Shown here: one piece after another, positions 7,909 to 16,532 of the stretch
Position numbering within the stretch: position 1 is the stretch's first letter
Layout: the number at the start of each line of letters is the position of its first letter
Source: Streptomyces sp. NBC_00576
GTDB taxonomy: Bacteria; Actinomycetota; Actinomycetes; Streptomycetales; Streptomycetaceae
Reading direction: 5' to 3'
Assembly: GCF_036345175.1 (NCBI RefSeq)
Contig: NZ_CP107780.1
Span: forward strand, 10,354,001-10,418,000
Length of the DNA: 64,000 bases
Notes under the pieces: generated by a model
Seen by the model: only the letters and a program-made list of their open reading frames with translations
Told to the model about the DNA's origin: nothing
The model's database searches: none
Made by a program: the position numbers and the translations under genes

Positions 7909-9479
7909 GCCAGACAGCAAGCGGGACTGTGAGCGAGACCCCCAACGGATTCTGGGCGCAGGCCGCCGCCGACCCGGAGCGCATGGTCCTCGTCGCGCCC
8001 GGCGGTGAGCAGTGGACCGCGGGACGGCTGCACGCCGCCACCAACCAACTGGTTCACGGGCTGCGCGCCGCCGGACTCGGACGCGGTGACGCCTTTGCCG
8101 TGGTCCTGCCCAACAGCGTCGAGTTCCTCGTCGCGTATCTGGCCGCCTCCCAGGCCGGGTTCTATCTCGTCCCCGTCAACCACCACCTCGTCGGGCCCGA
8201 GATCGCCTGGATCGTCGCGGACTCCGGCGCCAAGGTGCTCATCGCGCACGAGCGGTTCGCCGACGCGGCACGCGCCGCCGCAGACGAGGCACAGCTCCCG
8301 GCGCAGCAGCGGTACGCGGTCGGCGAGGTCGACGGATTCCGGCCGTACGCCGGGCTCCTCGACGGACAGCCCGAGTCGCCGCCCGACGACCGCACCCTCG
8401 GCTGGGTCATGAACTACACCTCGGGCACCACGGGCCGCCCGCGCGGCATCCGGCGCCCGTTGCAGGGCAAGCCGCCCGAGGAGGCGTACCTCGGGGGGTT
8501 CCTCGGCATCTTCGGCGTCAAGCCGTTCGGCGGGAACGTGCACCTCGTCTGCTCGCCGCTCTACCACACGGCCGTACTCCAGTTCGCGGGCGCGTCCCTG
8601 CACATCGGGCACCGCCTGGTGCTGATGGACAAGTGGACGCCGGAGGAGATGCTCCGCGTCATCGACGCCCACAAGTGCACGCACACCCACATGGTCCCGA
8701 CCCAGTTCCACCGCCTCCTTGCGCTGCCGGAGCGGGTACGGCGCGCGTACGACGTGTCGTCCATGCGGCACGCCATCCATGGCGCCGCGCCCTGCCCCGA
8801 CCATGTGAAGCGGGCCATGATCGACTGGTGGGGCGACTGCGTGGAGGAGTACTACGCGGCCAGCGAAGGCGGCGGGGCGTTCGCGACCGCCGAGGACTGG
8901 CTGAAGAAGCCCGGCACGGTCGGCAAGGCCTGGCCGATCAGCGAACTCGCGATCTTCGACGACGACGGCAACCGGCTGCCACCCGGCGAACTCGGCACCG
9001 TCTACATGAAGATGAGCACCGGCGGCTTCGCCTATCACAAGGACGAGAGCAAGACGCGGAAGAACCGCATCGGCGACTTCTTCACCGTCGGCGACCTGGG
9101 CCTCCTGGACGAGGACGGCTACCTCTTCCTCCGGGACCGCAAGATCGACATGATCATCTCGGGCGGGGTCAACATCTACCCCGCCGAGATCGAGGCCGCT
9201 CTGCTCGCCCATCCCGCCGTCGCCGACGCGGCCGCCTTCGGTATCCCCCACGACGACTGGGGCGAGGAGGTCAAGGCAGTCGTGGAGGCAGCGCCCGGAC
9301 AGGTGCCGGGGCCCGACCTGGCCAACGAGATCCTCGCCCACTGCGCGCGCCAACTCGCCGGCTACAAGCGGCCGAAGAGCGTCGACTTCATCGAGCGGAT
9401 GCCGCGCGATCCCAACGGCAAGCTGTACAAGCGGCGGTTGCGCGACCCGTACTGGGAGGGCCGTACGCGGCCCGTGTGA
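7905..9479 (+). CDS. Acyl-CoA synthetase (AMP-forming), coupled to the nitronate monooxygenase
   Basis: 524 residues, GTG start overlapping the upstream stop. ANL-superfamily enzyme that activates a carboxylic acid to its CoA thioester. Visible motifs: P-loop NYTSGTTGRPRG, the central EYYAASEGGG segment, the hinge region GDLGLLDEDGYLFLRDRKIDMIISGG in parts, and the C-terminal catalytic lysine region DPNGKLYKRRLRD. Length is normal. Three synthetases of this type occur in the 7-18 kb block, suggesting stepwise activation of several acids or one large hydrophobic acid. Chain length or ring specificity cannot be read from sequence. The gene ends before a strong hairpin. Confidence 0.9.
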   Translation: MSQTASGTVSETPNGFWAQAAADPERMVLVAPGGEQWTAGRLHAATNQLVHGLRAAGLGRGDAFAVVLPNSVEFLVAYLAASQAGFYLVPVNHHLVGPEIAWIVADSGAKVLIAHERFADAARAAADEAQLPAQQRYAVGEVDGFRPYAGLLDGQPESPPDDRTLGWVMNYTSGTTGRPRGIRRPLQGKPPEEAYLGGFLGIFGVKPFGGNVHLVCSPLYHTAVLQFAGASLHIGHRLVLMDKWTPEEMLRVIDAHKCTHTHMVPTQFHRLLALPERVRRAYDVSSMRHAIHGAAPCPDHVKRAMIDWWGDCVEEYYAASEGGGAFATAEDWLKKPGTVGKAWPISELAIFDDDGNRLPPGELGTVYMKMSTGGFAYHKDESKTRKNRIGDFFTVGDLGLLDEDGYLFLRDRKIDMIISGGVNIYPAEIEAALLAHPAVADAAAFGIPHDDWGEEVKAVVEAAPGQVPGPDLANEILAHCARQLAGYKRPKSVDFIERMPRDPNGKLYKRRLRDPYWEGRTRPV

Positions 9480-9495
9480 GCGGCCGTGCGAACCG

Positions 9496-9535
9496 CGGTG
9501 TGGTCCCGTCCCGCCCTGGCGAGGGGACCACACCG
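9496..9535. terminator. Hairpin between convergent genes
   Basis: 12-bp inverted repeat (left arm 9496-9507 CGGTGTGGTCCC, right arm 9524-9535) with a 16-nt loop between the stops of the acyl-CoA synthetase and the convergent acylase gene. Confidence 0.65.
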
Positions 9536-9563
9536 GATCGACGTCCGTGCGTCCGTCAGCCCA

Positions 9564-12005
9564 TCAGCCGTGCACCCGGATCACCCGCAGCCCGGGCGAC
9601 GACAGGATGTCCTTCTCGCAGAACCTCGCCTTGACCCACTTCTCGGCCGAGAACAGCCGCGTCTGGTCCGCGAAGTGCGGCGAGTTCGGATTCGACGACT
9701 GGGAGTACGTCAGCAGCGTGCGGGCCACCGGGCAGCGGCTGCCGTCCCAGCCCACGGCCTGGATGTGGCTGGACCCGAACGCGTTGTCCCGGTAGCCGCC
9801 GTTCGCCGTGTCCCACACGGGCTCGATCTTGTTCCAGACGCCCAGAGACTCGGTACCGCCGCCGACCGGCAGGCGCTGACCCTTCCGTACGACGTACTGG
9901 TGGTCCCCGAGCCGGGCGTTCAGCGGGATGCCCGCCGTGCGCAGCTCCGTCACCGCGTCGGCGAGGGCCCTGGTGAAGCCCGGCGCGTCCGTGTTGAGCG
10001 TGTTGGGGGTGCCGACCGGGTCCGCCGCGGAGAACGGCACCTTCCAGCGCTGCGCGGACGGCACGGCGCCGAGCAGTTGCCGCCAGAACCGGGCGAAGAG
10101 CAGCGCACCCCGGCTGTCACTGTTCATGGTGCGGTCCCAGGATGCCAGCACGCCGCACGCCTGACTGACGTCAACTGCCGTACCCGTACTGCCCGTTGCC
10201 GTACCACCCGGCAGTGCCGCGCACGCTCGGGCCGCGTCGGCGGCGGCCAGCGCACCCGACGTCGAACGGTTCGCGAACTGCTGCCGCTGGAGATCCGCGA
10301 CCGTCAGCCCGCCCTTGGCGGCCAGCGCCGCCACATCGGCGACGGCACCACGAGTGCGCGGTGAGGCGGCTGTGCGCACCGAGCCGAAGATCCGCTCGTA
10401 GCCGGTGATCGGCTTGTCCAGGTTGGTCAGCCACGCGCTGTCGTTGGAATTCTCCACATACGGCGTGTCCTTCAGCGTCGGCATCCGTGAGGGCCCGAAG
10501 ATTCCGGGCGCCACGGCGTCCGGGTCGTCGCCGATGGCGCAGTCGGCGCGGGAGCCGTCGAGGACCGCGACCCCCGCCGCCGGGTAGGTGACCTTGCCGA
10601 GCGGCGTCGAACAGGCGGCCGCCAACTCGTTGGTGATCCGGGGGAGCACCTGCGACTGGGCGAACAGGGAGTGCCCCGAGGAGTCGGCGGCGACGGTGTT
10701 CACCCAGGGAATGCCCTGGTGCCCGTCGAGGGAGCTGAGGACATCGGCAGTGCCGCGCGCCTTGCTGAAGCCGAGCGAGGTGTCGTAGAAGCGCAGGTTC
10801 ACCGCGTTCGGGTCGTTGAGCGCGTACGCCGTTGTCGTGGTCCAGGGCAACGGGAGGTCGCCGCCGGGGGAGAGGACGACGGGGCCGTAGCGGGTCCACC
10901 ACTGGGTGCGGGTCACCGGCGCGCCGTCCTTCACCGGGACGGTCACCGACCGGCGTGTCATCCGCTCCGGCTTGCCGTCGACCAGATACGTCGTCGGGTC
11001 GGCGGGGTCCAGTTTCAGCTGGTGCAGGCTGAGCGGCACACCGGTGGAGACGGTGTGGCTCCACGCCACGTTCGCGTTGTACCCGATGGAGATCGTCGGC
11101 GAGCCGAGCAAGGACCCGCCCGCGACGTTCAGTTCACCCGGGATCGTCTGCTGGGACTGCCAGAAGCGGCGTCCGCCCTGCCACGGGTAGTGCGGGTTGC
11201 CGAGCAGCAGGCCACGGCCGCCCGCCGTCGTACTGCCGTTGAACGCCACGGCGTTGGAACCCATGTCGGAGATGTCGAACAGCTCGCGCGCACCCTTGGC
11301 GGCGGCGGAGGCGTCCGGGAGAGCCGGCTCTGTGGCTGTGGCTGCGGTGGACGCGGCAGGGGGCTGCGCGGCGGTGATCGCGTCCACGAAGCCGCCCTGT
11401 CCGCCGAGCACCGCGAGGGCGTACGCGCGGGTGGCCACGTCGAGGCCCGTCACCGGCCGGAGCCAGGCGGCGCCCGCGCAGGCCGGGTCCTTGACCCGGT
11501 TCTGCTTCAGCCAGGCGTTGTAGCCGGCCGCCCAGCCGTTCATCAGGTCCTTGACGGCCCGGCTCGGGCCCTGCGGCGCGGGCTGGGCGAGCAGCCGCTC
11601 GACCGCGCCGTCGTCCCGCACTCCACGGAAATACAGATCGCTGGAGAGGTTGTCGGAGGCGTCGGAGAGCGAGAAGTCGGTCGCGGCATCGGGTCCGAAC
11701 CAGCGCGAGCGGTCGCCGCGCAGGGTCACGAAACCGTCCGCGAGCACACACACCTGGTCGGCGGCCTGCGCCCAGCCACTGCCGAAGCCGAGGTTCGCGT
11801 AGTCCTTCGCGACGATGTGCGGGATGCCGTACTCGGTGTAGCGGATCACGGCGGACAGGCCACCGTGGGAGGGATGTTGCTGTGACGCCTGTGAATCCTG
11901 TGATGCCTGTGACGGCCTGCTCTGCGCCGTGGCGGCGGGCAGTGCTGTCGTGGCGGTGAGTAATGCGACGGCCGTGACGACAAGCCGTCTTATGCGGGTG
12001 CGCAT
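9564..12005 (-). CDS. Secreted penicillin acylase family hydrolase (Ntn amidase)
   Basis: 813 residues from ATG 12005, preceded by GGGAGG; the frame stays open to 12140 but that extension would bury the signal peptide. N-terminal signal peptide (RTRIRRLVVTAVALLTATTA then LPAATA). The precursor shows the self-processing site of Ntn hydrolases: GSNAVAF, with Ser250 expected to become the N-terminal nucleophile of the beta chain after cleavage behind Gly249. Family members cleave amide-linked acyl groups from beta-lactams, acyl-homoserine lactones or lipopeptides such as aculeacin; which applies here is unknown. Divergently transcribed from an acyl-CoA synthetase gene with 112 bp between starts, so released fatty acids could be activated by that enzyme (inference). 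Confidence 0.88.
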   Translation of the reverse strand: MRTRIRRLVVTAVALLTATTALPAATAQSRPSQASQDSQASQQHPSHGGLSAVIRYTEYGIPHIVAKDYANLGFGSGWAQAADQVCVLADGFVTLRGDRSRWFGPDAATDFSLSDASDNLSSDLYFRGVRDDGAVERLLAQPAPQGPSRAVKDLMNGWAAGYNAWLKQNRVKDPACAGAAWLRPVTGLDVATRAYALAVLGGQGGFVDAITAAQPPAASTAATATEPALPDASAAAKGARELFDISDMGSNAVAFNGSTTAGGRGLLLGNPHYPWQGGRRFWQSQQTIPGELNVAGGSLLGSPTISIGYNANVAWSHTVSTGVPLSLHQLKLDPADPTTYLVDGKPERMTRRSVTVPVKDGAPVTRTQWWTRYGPVVLSPGGDLPLPWTTTTAYALNDPNAVNLRFYDTSLGFSKARGTADVLSSLDGHQGIPWVNTVAADSSGHSLFAQSQVLPRITNELAAACSTPLGKVTYPAAGVAVLDGSRADCAIGDDPDAVAPGIFGPSRMPTLKDTPYVENSNDSAWLTNLDKPITGYERIFGSVRTAASPRTRGAVADVAALAAKGGLTVADLQRQQFANRSTSGALAAADAARACAALPGGTATGSTGTAVDVSQACGVLASWDRTMNSDSRGALLFARFWRQLLGAVPSAQRWKVPFSAADPVGTPNTLNTDAPGFTRALADAVTELRTAGIPLNARLGDHQYVVRKGQRLPVGGGTESLGVWNKIEPVWDTANGGYRDNAFGSSHIQAVGWDGSRCPVARTLLTYSQSSNPNSPHFADQTRLFSAEKWVKARFCEKDILSSPGLRVIRVHG

Positions 12006-12117
12006 CGTGCCTCCCAACGTCATTGAGGGAAGGAGCGGTTGAGCGTACCAACCGGTATGTTTCCTGGCCCCCTCCGGTGCTTGACCTCGTTCGGTGACGG
12101 AACCAGGATCATGGACT

Positions 12118-13617
12118 ATGACGCAGCAATACGGGAGCACGGTTGACGGGGTGCTGCGGCGCAGCGCCCAGCGCGTTCCGGCGCGGGTGGCGGTCGAGTA
12201 CCGCGAGCGGGTCTGGACGTACGGGGAACTCGACGAGGCCGTCTCCCGTGCGGCGGGCGTTCTGCGCGCCGAGGGCCTGGCGCCGGGCGACAGGGTCGGC
12301 GCCTACGGCCACAACTCGGACGCCTACCTGATCGCCTTCCTCGCCTGCGCCCGCGCCGGCCTCGTGCATGTCCCCGTCAACCAGAACCTGACCGGCGACG
12401 ACCTCGCCTACATCGTGGACCAGTCCGGCAGCACCCTGGTCCTGGCCGACCCGGACCTCGCCGACCGACTCCCCGACGGCGTACGGACCCTGCCGCTGCG
12501 CGACGCCGACGACTCACTGCTCGCCCGGCTGGCCGACACCGCGCCCTACGACGGTCCCGAGTCACGCACCGAGGCCCTGGTGCAGCTGCTGTACACGTCC
12601 GGGACCACCGCGCTGCCCAAGGGCGCGATGATGACCCACCGCTCCCTGGTGCACGAATACCTGAGCGCGATCGCCGCCCTCGACCTGAGCCCCGGCGACC
12701 GGCCCGTGCACTCGCTGCCCCTCTACCACTCGGCGCAGATGCACGTGTTCCTGCTGCCGTATCTCGCGGTCGGCGCCACGAACCTCATCCTCGACGCACC
12801 GGACGGCGACGCGATCCTCGACCTCGTCGAGGCCGGCCGGGCGGACAGCCTGTTCGCGCCGCCGACCGTGTGGATCGGCCTCGCGGGCCGCCCCGACTTC
12901 GCGACCCGCGACCTGAGCGGACTGCGCAAGGCCTACTACGGCGCGTCGATCATGCCGGTCCCGGTCCTGGAGCGGCTGCGCGAGCGACTCCCGAAACTCG
13001 CCTTCTACAACTGCTTCGGCCAGAGCGAGATCGGCCCCCTCTCCATGGTTCTCGGGCCCTTCGAGCACAAGGGGCGGCTGGATTCCTGTGGACGCCCGGT
13101 GCTGTTCGTGGACGCGCGGGTGGTCGACGAGGACGGCGAGGAGGTGCCCGACGGCACACCCGGCGAAGTCGTCTACCGGTCTCCCCAACTGTGCGAGGGC
13201 TACTGGGACAAGCCCGAGGAGACGACCGCCGCCTTCCGCGACGGCTGGTTCCACTCCGGTGACCTGGTCGTCCGGGACGCGGACGGCTACTACACCGTCG
13301 TCGACCGGGTGAAGGACGTCATCAACTCCGGTGGCGTGCTGATCGCCTCACGCCAGGTCGAGGACGCCCTTTACACCCACGAGGCGGTAGCCGAGGCAGC
13401 CGTCGTCGGACTTCCCGACGAGCGCTGGATCGAGGCGGTCACGGCGGTCGTCGTCTCCCGCGGCGAGGTGACGGAGGCCGAACTCATCGCCCACGCCCGC
13501 GAGAAGCTCGCCCACTTCAAGGCACCGAAGCGGGTCGTGTTCGTGGACGAGCTGCCGCGCAACGCGAGCGGGAAGATCCTCAAGCGGGAGCTGCGGGACC
13601 GCTTCGCGGGTTCCTGA
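12118..13617 (+). CDS. Acyl-CoA synthetase (AMP-forming)
   Basis: 499 residues from ATG 12118 (AGGA 8-13 nt upstream); a GTG at 12094 would give a slightly longer form. ANL-fold motifs: LLYTSGTTALPKGAM P-loop, YNCFGQSEIGP, FHSGDLVVRDADGYYTV, VDRVKDVINSGG, and the catalytic lysine in NASGKILKREL. Activates a carboxylic acid with ATP and CoA. It stands alone on the plus strand, divergent from the secreted acylase and only 3 bp from the convergent isochorismatase-like gene. Fatty-acid or aromatic-acid specificity cannot be assigned. Confidence 0.88.
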   Translation: MTQQYGSTVDGVLRRSAQRVPARVAVEYRERVWTYGELDEAVSRAAGVLRAEGLAPGDRVGAYGHNSDAYLIAFLACARAGLVHVPVNQNLTGDDLAYIVDQSGSTLVLADPDLADRLPDGVRTLPLRDADDSLLARLADTAPYDGPESRTEALVQLLYTSGTTALPKGAMMTHRSLVHEYLSAIAALDLSPGDRPVHSLPLYHSAQMHVFLLPYLAVGATNLILDAPDGDAILDLVEAGRADSLFAPPTVWIGLAGRPDFATRDLSGLRKAYYGASIMPVPVLERLRERLPKLAFYNCFGQSEIGPLSMVLGPFEHKGRLDSCGRPVLFVDARVVDEDGEEVPDGTPGEVVYRSPQLCEGYWDKPEETTAAFRDGWFHSGDLVVRDADGYYTVVDRVKDVINSGGVLIASRQVEDALYTHEAVAEAAVVGLPDERWIEAVTAVVVSRGEVTEAELIAHAREKLAHFKAPKRVVFVDELPRNASGKILKRELRDRFAGS

Positions 13618-13620
13618 CCG

Positions 13621-14187
13621 TCAGCCCTCCTCGGCGGCGGTGAAGGTCGCCTCCGAGGCGCTGACCGTCCCTGCGGTGCGCCCGGGGGCGGTCTGGTACT
13701 GCCAGTAGAGGTTGGTGTGCGCGATCACCTCGGCCGGTGTCGGAGCGCCGTACTTCGTGAGGTCCTGCGTGGTGTGGGCATCGCCGACGAGCGTCACGTT
13801 GTACCCGCGCACCATGCCGCCGTGCAGGGTGGAGCGAACGCAGGCGTCGGTCTGCGCGCCCGTGACGACCAGCCGGCCGACCCCGTGCTCGGCGAGGACG
13901 TCCTCCAGGTCGGTGGCCTCGAAGGAGTCGCCATATTTCTTGTGGACGAGGGGCTCGGTGTCGCGGCGGACCAGTTCCGGTACGTACTCCCAGCCTTCGG
14001 CGCCCGCCTTCAGCTCGTCGCTGGAGTGCTGCACCCAGACCACGGGCGCGCCCTCCGCACGGGCCTTGTCGACGAGGGTGTTGATGTTCGCGATCACCTG
14101 GTCGCGGTCGTGGGCGCCGTCCACCACCTGGTTCTGGACGTCGATGACGAGCAGCGCGCTGTTCGGGCGGTCGGACAGGGTCGTCAT
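13621..14187 (-). CDS. Isochorismatase-like cysteine hydrolase
   Basis: 188 residues. The three catalytic residues of the family are visible: Asp16 in LLVIDVQ, Lys83/84 in HKKYGDSF, and Cys116 in GAQTDACVRSTL. The cis-peptide region before the cysteine (TGAQTD) is also typical. Members hydrolyse amides or vinyl ethers (nicotinamidase, N-carbamoylsarcosine amidase, isochorismatase); this one, with TDACVRST and no siderophore genes nearby, is most like general cysteine hydrolases. Its stop is 3 bp from the convergent acyl-CoA synthetase stop. It follows the membrane sulfatase-fold gene on the same strand after 105 bp. Confidence 0.85.
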   Translation of the reverse strand: MTTLSDRPNSALLVIDVQNQVVDGAHDRDQVIANINTLVDKARAEGAPVVWVQHSSDELKAGAEGWEYVPELVRRDTEPLVHKKYGDSFEATDLEDVLAEHGVGRLVVTGAQTDACVRSTLHGGMVRGYNVTLVGDAHTTQDLTKYGAPTPAEVIAHTNLYWQYQTAPGRTAGTVSASEATFTAAEEG

Positions 14188-14292
14188 GGGAACCTCTTCG
14201 TCTCCTCGACGCGGATGCTGATCTCGCCACCAACACTAGAACCGACCACTGACAATCGCCCCTGACCTGGCAGTTCCACCGTCGGTCCGATG

Positions 14293-16356
14293 TCACCCCG
14301 ACTGTGGCCCGTACGCCGTCATGAAGCGGTCCCGGAACTTGTTCATGCCCCACGTCGGGGCGTTGGCCGCGGGCTTGAGCCCGTCCGTCCAGCCCCAGTC
14401 GGCGACGCGGTCCAGCACCTTCGGGTCGTGGGCGACGATCGTGACCGGCACGTCCCTGCTGGTGCTGCCCCCTGTGACCGTGGGGACGGGCTGGTGGTCA
14501 CCGAGGAGGACGAGGACGGTGTTGTCGTCGCCGTAGCGCTGGACCCACTGGACCAGGCTGTCCAGGGAGTACTGGATGGCCTTGCGGTACTCGGTCCGCA
14601 CGCGCTTGGCGCTCTTCCAGACCTCCGTGGGGTTCGTGCCCTCTTTCTTGATCTTGTTGAAGATCGAACCGTCCCCGAGGTCGTTCCAGTCGACCATGCG
14701 GGCGATGGGGGACCAGGGGTTGTGGCTGGAGGCCAGGATGATCTCCGCCATGATCGGGTCGCGGTCCTTCTTTCCGTGTTCCAGCTTCTGGAAGGCCTCC
14801 AGGCTGAACTGGTCCGGCACCGGTGTCCAGCTGAAGTACGGACCCTGGTAGCCGAGGTGCGTGGAGTCGTAGATGTGGTCGAGGCCGAAGTACTTGCCCT
14901 CGGGCCAGGCCTTCCGTACGCCCGGGACGATGCCGACCGTGCGCCAGGCGCCGGTCTTCTGGAAGTAGCTGGTGAGGGTGGCGCGGTCACTGGTGGTCAC
15001 GGTCCGGTACCGCTGCTGGTTCTTGATCCACAGACCGGACAGGAACGTCGAATGGGCGAGCCAGCTGCCGGCGCCCGTCACGGGTGAGGTGAGCCAGCCG
15101 CTGCGCGCCGCGAAGCCGGCCGACTTGAGCCTGGCGTCGCCCTCCTTGAGCGTCGCGTCGATCTCCGGTGCCATCGCCGGATCGTCGATCGCCACCCGGC
15201 CGTAGCTCTCGATGAAGGTGAACAGCACGTCCTTGCCACGCAGTCCGGTCAGCAGCTGGTCGGACGGGGTGTCGGCGAAGGCGTCGACGGTGAGCTGCTT
15301 CTTGAAGACCTCGGCGTCCCCGAGACCGTCGCGGACGTACTGCACACGGTTGGAGAGGTACTGGGTGTAGCCCTTGGTGGCGACCGTTACACCGCCTGCC
15401 TGCACGCCCATGGTGAAGCAGACGATCCACGCGGTGCCGAGGACCAGCGTGCTGCGCACGGCCGCGGGGCGGTGCCGGGCCATCACGTCGGCCAACCGCA
15501 CCATGGCGAGCGCGCTCACCACGAGAACGGCGATCAGCAGGACGATCACGCCGATCACCGCGAGCACCTCACCCGAGCGACCGAGCGAGTCTTTCAGGAA
15601 GTCCGCCGCGCTGCTCAGCAGAATCCAGTCGAAGACCAGGTCGAACGGCCGGGCCAGAGTCTGGTAGAAGCCCATGTCGAGACACTTCAGGACGGTGGAC
15701 AGCCCGAGGAACGCCCCCAGGACGACGGCCGTGATCCGCCGGGCCTTCGGCGGCAGTACGAGCAGGACAGCCGCGAGGAAGATCGCCTCGACAGGCAGGC
15801 GGAGGAACGACTCGAGGGTGATCCGGTCGAGGCGGTTGGGCACGAGGAGCACGCCGAGCACCAGAACACCCGCCAGGACACTCGTGCCCACCCGTACGGC
15901 ACGTGCGGCGCGGGGGAAGCGACGGCGCCAGCCGAACCAGCCAGGGCGCGCAGAGGAGGCGGCGGCGCTACTCGGGGCGGGTTCGTCGGTGGACGTGGTG
16001 GAGCCGGAGGCCGCCGCGTCGGCGGATTCGTCGTCGGCGGAAGCCACGCGGGGGACGAGGGCCTCGGTGGGCACCTTCCCGCCCTCTGCGCCGACTGCCG
16101 TCTCCTCCGCCGTGGGGCGTGCGCCCAGCTCGTCCGCCTCCGCCTCCGCCTCCGCCTCCGCCTCCGCCTCCGTCGTCGGCTCGGTCGCTTCGTCCGTCGC
16201 GCCGGCCGACTCCTCGTCCGCCGACTCCTCGTCCGCCGGGGCCCCGGGCTCGGTGTCGTTCACCGCGGAAGCGGTCGAGGCCTCCTCGACTGTGGTCCTG
16301 TCCGGCGAGTCCGCGTCCGTCTCCGGCAGTTGACGAGGGGGCGTGAGGTGCGACAC
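14293..16356 (-). CDS. Membrane protein with extracytoplasmic sulfatase-fold domain
   Basis: 687 residues from GTG 16356, chosen because GGAAGG lies 8 nt upstream; a GTG/ATG at 16470 gives 38 extra basic residues. Layout: acidic low-complexity N-terminus (about 1-120, with an (Glu-Ala) run encoded by a hexanucleotide repeat), about five membrane helices (about 150-330), then an alkaline-phosphatase/sulfatase-fold domain with FTFIESYGR (nucleophile region) and LLGDHQP (metal ligands). The architecture resembles lipoteichoic-acid synthase-like phosphotransferases and the sulfatase-type membrane proteins of Streptomyces. The transferred group is not known; LTA is not certain in this genus. Confidence 0.75.
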   Translation of the reverse strand: MSHLTPPRQLPETDADSPDRTTVEEASTASAVNDTEPGAPADEESADEESAGATDEATEPTTEAEAEAEAEAEADELGARPTAEETAVGAEGGKVPTEALVPRVASADDESADAAASGSTTSTDEPAPSSAAASSARPGWFGWRRRFPRAARAVRVGTSVLAGVLVLGVLLVPNRLDRITLESFLRLPVEAIFLAAVLLVLPPKARRITAVVLGAFLGLSTVLKCLDMGFYQTLARPFDLVFDWILLSSAADFLKDSLGRSGEVLAVIGVIVLLIAVLVVSALAMVRLADVMARHRPAAVRSTLVLGTAWIVCFTMGVQAGGVTVATKGYTQYLSNRVQYVRDGLGDAEVFKKQLTVDAFADTPSDQLLTGLRGKDVLFTFIESYGRVAIDDPAMAPEIDATLKEGDARLKSAGFAARSGWLTSPVTGAGSWLAHSTFLSGLWIKNQQRYRTVTTSDRATLTSYFQKTGAWRTVGIVPGVRKAWPEGKYFGLDHIYDSTHLGYQGPYFSWTPVPDQFSLEAFQKLEHGKKDRDPIMAEIILASSHNPWSPIARMVDWNDLGDGSIFNKIKKEGTNPTEVWKSAKRVRTEYRKAIQYSLDSLVQWVQRYGDDNTVLVLLGDHQPVPTVTGGSTSRDVPVTIVAHDPKVLDRVADWGWTDGLKPAANAPTWGMNKFRDRFMTAYGPQSG
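16134..16169. repeat. Hexanucleotide microsatellite (CCGCCT)6
   Basis: Six perfect tandem CCGCCT units, read on the minus strand as alternating Glu and Ala codons in the N-terminal tail of the sulfatase-fold protein. Unit length is two codons, so slippage changes tail length without breaking the frame. Confidence 0.9.
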
Positions 16357-16532
16357 CCGTGGGTCCTTCCGTGCGAAGCCGCTGATGGCACGGCGGACCG
16401 GGCCCGCAGGGCAGGGCCGCCAACCTCGCGTACGGCCCTGCGTCACCCTCCGTTCAAACAACCGGGTCAACCGCGCGCACAGAGTACGCCCGTCGTCCCC
16501 GGCCGGCCCAACGACGGGTCACGGCCTCCCGC

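Noticed and set aside
12041..12062. TACCAACCGGTATGT as TetR operator between the acylase and synthetase genes
   Set aside because: Only 5 of 9 symmetric positions match; too weak to annotate without comparison to other strains.
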